Source: Sulfidibacter corallicola | Lineage (GTDB): Bacteria > Acidobacteriota > Holophagae > Acanthopleuribacterales > Acanthopleuribacteraceae | Direction of reading: 5' to 3' | DNA length: 64,000 bases | Assembly: GCF_017498545.1 (NCBI RefSeq) | Contig: NZ_CP071793.1 | Coordinates: 3,923,501-3,987,500, forward strand | In this document: positions 61,486 to 64,000 of the stretch, in pieces | How the letters are laid out: every line of letters starts with the position of its first letter | Position numbering within the stretch: the stretch's first letter is position 1 | Position numbers and translations under genes: made by a program | The notes under the pieces: model-generated | Seen by the model: only the letters and a program-made list of their open reading frames with translations | Databases searched by the model: none | Told to the model about the DNA's origin: nothing

Positions 61486-64000
61486 TCAATTGGTGGTGAA
61501 GTTCACCAGGAAGCGATCTTCATCGGACAGGACCGAGTCCACCAGGAAGACCAGCACCTTGCCGGCATACTGGCTCGCGTCGTCGATCGTGATGCTCGAG
61601 CGGAAGTTGGCGGCACTGATGTTGTCGTTACAGGCGATGAAACCCAGGTTGCCGTCGGCACACATTTGCGAGAGCTGGTCCGGTTCGGCCACGTAGGCTT
61701 CCAACACCGTGTCGAAGACGTAATTGTCGCCGCTGCCGGGCGGCACGGTGTCCACGGTGAAACCGACCGCATCCACATCCTCGGGGATGTAGATGGCCCA
61801 CCAACTGTCGCGGTCATTGAACTGGGCCTTACACTGGGGATCGGCGGTATCGGTGTAACTGCTGCCGTCGACCTCGTCGGAAACGGCGGCATCGCCGGGC
61901 ACCCAATCCAACAGACGCGCGCCGCTACAGGCATCGTTGTCGGCATCGGGCAGCACCCGGACGAACACCCGCGCTTCGACCGGTTCGCCTTGCGACCCGC
62001 CGGGGAACTCTTCCACGACGCGATAGGTGAAGAAGTCGAAACCGGCGGCATTGCCCGGTTCGTAGAGCAACTGCTGCGGATCGCCGGTCACGGTGACGGA
62101 GGCGCCCAGCAGCGAAGCGTTGCCGATATCGTCGAGCAGGGTCAGCGGATCGCCGTTGGTGTCGGTGTCGCCGTCGAGGACATCCAACAACTTGTCCGCA
62201 TTGGAAAGCGGTTGTTGCAGGGTGAAGTAATCGTCGTCCAACTCGGGCGGGACGTTGCGGGTGAGGTGCGGCGCCGTCACGATTTCCACCAGGGTATCGA
62301 TTTCGAGGCCGCGCACAAAGTCGGGACAGCCGTCGGGATCGGGCGGATTGCCGATGTCGATGTCGCAATCGATGATCGGCGTATCGGGCCACTCTTCCAA
62401 ACGGGTGGAAAAATCACTCGGCATGATGAGCGCCACGCCGACCGTGTCCACGACCAGACCATGGGGATCGGTGACGCGCACGTCGAAGGGAAAGACGCCG
62501 TAGTCGTTGGGATCGGTGGAGCGCGGGTTGCCGGGAGCTGTCAACTCGAAGGTGGGCGCCACATCGGGCGGCGTGAAGAGCTGAACCGTGCCCAGCGCCG
62601 GCTGGGACTGAAGTTCGAAGGCATGCAGGCCCAGATCGTTGTCGTCGAGATCGAGCACCAGCGGATTGGCACTGCCCACGCTGCCCGGGCTCGCGATCAC
62701 GTTCAGGCGAATTCCGGTGGGCGGGCGGTTGACCTCGACGAACCGCAGATCGGGAGTGGCGTCTTCGAAGTTGAACTCATCGCGAACGGTCAGGCTCACG
62801 CGGAATTGAAGGAACCCGACTTCGCGATTCCGATCGAAAGGCACCGCGCCGGGATTCTGCTGATCGGAGGTCCCCTGCGACGAGCCGCCGCCGAAATCCC
62901 AGTGAAAGGTCAGCGAACCGGGCGGCGGGTTGTCGGGATCGCTGCCGGCGGATTCGAAGGTAACGCTGTCGTTCAGGTTCACCAACAAGGATTCGTCGAT
63001 CGGTTCCTGAATGACGCCGTTGGGCCGTTGATCGGCAATCACGGTCAGGTTCTCGACGGCCTGGGCGTCGAGACTGTCGGTAACGGTGAAGCTGACGGGA
63101 TAGGAGCCCGGGTCCTGGAAGCGCAGCGGCGGAGGATCGGCCAGGGTGGAAGAGCCCAGCGTGCCGAAGTCCCAGCGCATGTCGAGGGTCAGGTCGGTTT
63201 CGGGAGGCAACCCGGAAGCCGTGTTGGGGTCGTCGGCGTTCACCGAAAAATCGACGTCGAAACCGGCCTCGACGACGACCACGCCGGCATCGGGCTCGGG
63301 CAGGAGGTTACTGATCACGGGCGGGTCGTTGACCGTAACCGTACGAGCGGCCGGGCTCGGGTCCAAGGAACCGAGGCTGTCGGCCACGCTGAAGGTGACG
63401 CGATAGACGCCGGGATCCGCGAAGACCACACCTGCGGGATCTTCCTCGGAACTACCGGGATGACCGGCGATGTCGAAATCCCAGGAAAGCTGCAGCGGTG
63501 TATCGCCGTCGGAATCGGCGGCTTCTCCGTCGAAATCCACCGACTCACCGGGATTGAGGATCAAATCGAGGGAGGGCGTGACGATCTGGCCGTCGGGAAC
63601 CCCGTTGACCCGGAAGGACAGGGTCGGCGGATTGGGATCGACGGCGCCGCGATCATCGGTCACGCGGTAGGTGAGGACGTAGATGCCGGGAGTTTCGAAG
63701 GTGATCTGACCGGGGGCCGCGCCATGGAGGTTTTGCGGCACCGGACCTTGTATTTCCCAGGTGTGGGTGAAGGTCTCGTTGGTGCCCAGGCCCGAGTCCG
63801 TATTCAAATCGATCGCCAGGCCACTCAGGTTCAGGTCGAGTCCCTGGCTCAGCACGAGCTCACCGCCGTTGTCGATGAAGTCGCTCGGCGTGGGGCTGAC
63901 CATGGTGCCCACCGGCGGGTCGTTGACGATGACGCGCGCGAGATCGGGCGTGAGGTCGTCGAGCCCCAGTTGATCGGTCACCGTGAAGGAAACCTGGTAG
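61486..64000 (-). CDS. Large exported PKD-repeat protein, 5' end beyond the window
   Basis: Partial: the frame is open to the right edge, so the N-terminus is missing. At least 838 residues are seen. Four to six PKD-like Ig-fold repeats occupy the first ~450 residues, each with a W-DFG/W-WDF core and ending V-NDPPV (e.g. SWDFDIAGHPG, RWDFGTLG, HWDFGGGSSQG). Later segments look cadherin/Ig-like (FDVRVTDPHGL). The C-terminal ~150 residues (DNDACSGARLLDW...DRDSWWAIYIPEDVDAVGFTVDT) fit a bacterial pre-peptidase-type beta domain. Low pI and Asp-rich turns suggest Ca2+ binding and secretion. The function cannot be named. Confidence 0.8.
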   Translation of the reverse strand, partial: YQVSFTVTDQLGLDDLTPDLARVIVNDPPVGTMVSPTPSDFIDNGGELVLSQGLDLNLSGLAIDLNTDSGLGTNETFTHTWEIQGPVPQNLHGAAPGQITFETPGIYVLTYRVTDDRGAVDPNPPTLSFRVNGVPDGQIVTPSLDLILNPGESVDFDGEAADSDGDTPLQLSWDFDIAGHPGSSEEDPAGVVFADPGVYRVTFSVADSLGSLDPSPAARTVTVNDPPVISNLLPEPDAGVVVVEAGFDVDFSVNADDPNTASGLPPETDLTLDMRWDFGTLGSSTLADPPPLRFQDPGSYPVSFTVTDSLDAQAVENLTVIADQRPNGVIQEPIDESLLVNLNDSVTFESAGSDPDNPPPGSLTFHWDFGGGSSQGTSDQQNPGAVPFDRNREVGFLQFRVSLTVRDEFNFEDATPDLRFVEVNRPPTGIRLNVIASPGSVGSANPLVLDLDDNDLGLHAFELQSQPALGTVQLFTPPDVAPTFELTAPGNPRSTDPNDYGVFPFDVRVTDPHGLVVDTVGVALIMPSDFSTRLEEWPDTPIIDCDIDIGNPPDPDGCPDFVRGLEIDTLVEIVTAPHLTRNVPPELDDDYFTLQQPLSNADKLLDVLDGDTDTNGDPLTLLDDIGNASLLGASVTVTGDPQQLLYEPGNAAGFDFFTYRVVEEFPGGSQGEPVEARVFVRVLPDADNDACSGARLLDWVPGDAAVSDEVDGSSYTDTADPQCKAQFNDRDSWWAIYIPEDVDAVGFTVDTVPPGSGDNYVFDTVLEAYVAEPDQLSQMCADGNLGFIACNDNISAANFRSSITIDDASQYAGKVLVFLVDSVLSDEDRFLVNFTTN

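Overview
The window is 64 kb of GC-rich (about 60%) bacterial chromosome with mostly housekeeping and metabolic genes in short operons on both strands. The gene mix suggests a Gram-negative from outside the well-studied proteobacterial groups: a two-subunit 2-oxoacid:ferredoxin oxidoreductase, a class II (B12-dependent) ribonucleotide reductase, separate PurS and PurQ, a fused electron-transfer flavoprotein, and an ATP synthase c subunit with a Na+-binding signature. A marine Acidobacteriota such as the Acanthopleuribacter/Holophagae side is my best guess. That is inference from gene content only; no rRNA or other decisive marker is present, and I found no tRNA genes.

Layout. 1-9.1 kb: a membrane-anchored protein, an O-antigen ligase/polymerase-like protein, a solitary histidine ammonia-lyase, korAB and an orphan response regulator. 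9.5-18 kb: comEC, then nrdJ behind a promoter overlapped by two NrdR-box-like sites, an SRPBCC protein and a DUF429 protein. 18-31 kb: two gene-poor stretches with orphan terminators, a putative alpha/beta hydrolase, trpS, an etfB-etfA fusion, a disulfide oxidoreductase whose 3' end lies in a 202-bp tandem duplication, an HU gene, a miaE-like gene and an ALDH7-type dehydrogenase. 31-43.8 kb: gcvT-gcvH; an ECF sigma factor overlapping a membrane protein, followed by a polymer-forming/bactofilin-like membrane protein; an FHA-RDD protein; dcd; an RNase E/G gene; purS-purQ; and the F0 cluster atpZ-atpI-atpB-atpE closed by a terminator, with no F1 genes.

43.8-48.7 kb is the main accessory segment. 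About 900 bp of nested direct and inverted repeats borders a two-gene operon: an Eco57I/type IIG-like adenine methyltransferase, possibly restriction-modification, and a translationally coupled protein I do not recognise. 49-57.6 kb carries an exported ankyrin protein, a PP2C phosphatase fused to an M48 metalloprotease, a cyclase-family hydrolase, pssA and rapA. 57.6-61.2 kb is a compact NAD operon, nadC-nadA-nadB, transcribed leftward. The right edge cuts a large exported PKD-repeat protein.

The strongest candidates for something new are the methyltransferase plus partner module with its palindromic flank, the PP2C-M48 fusion, and the dispersed GGTAGGTTCA palindromic repeat family.
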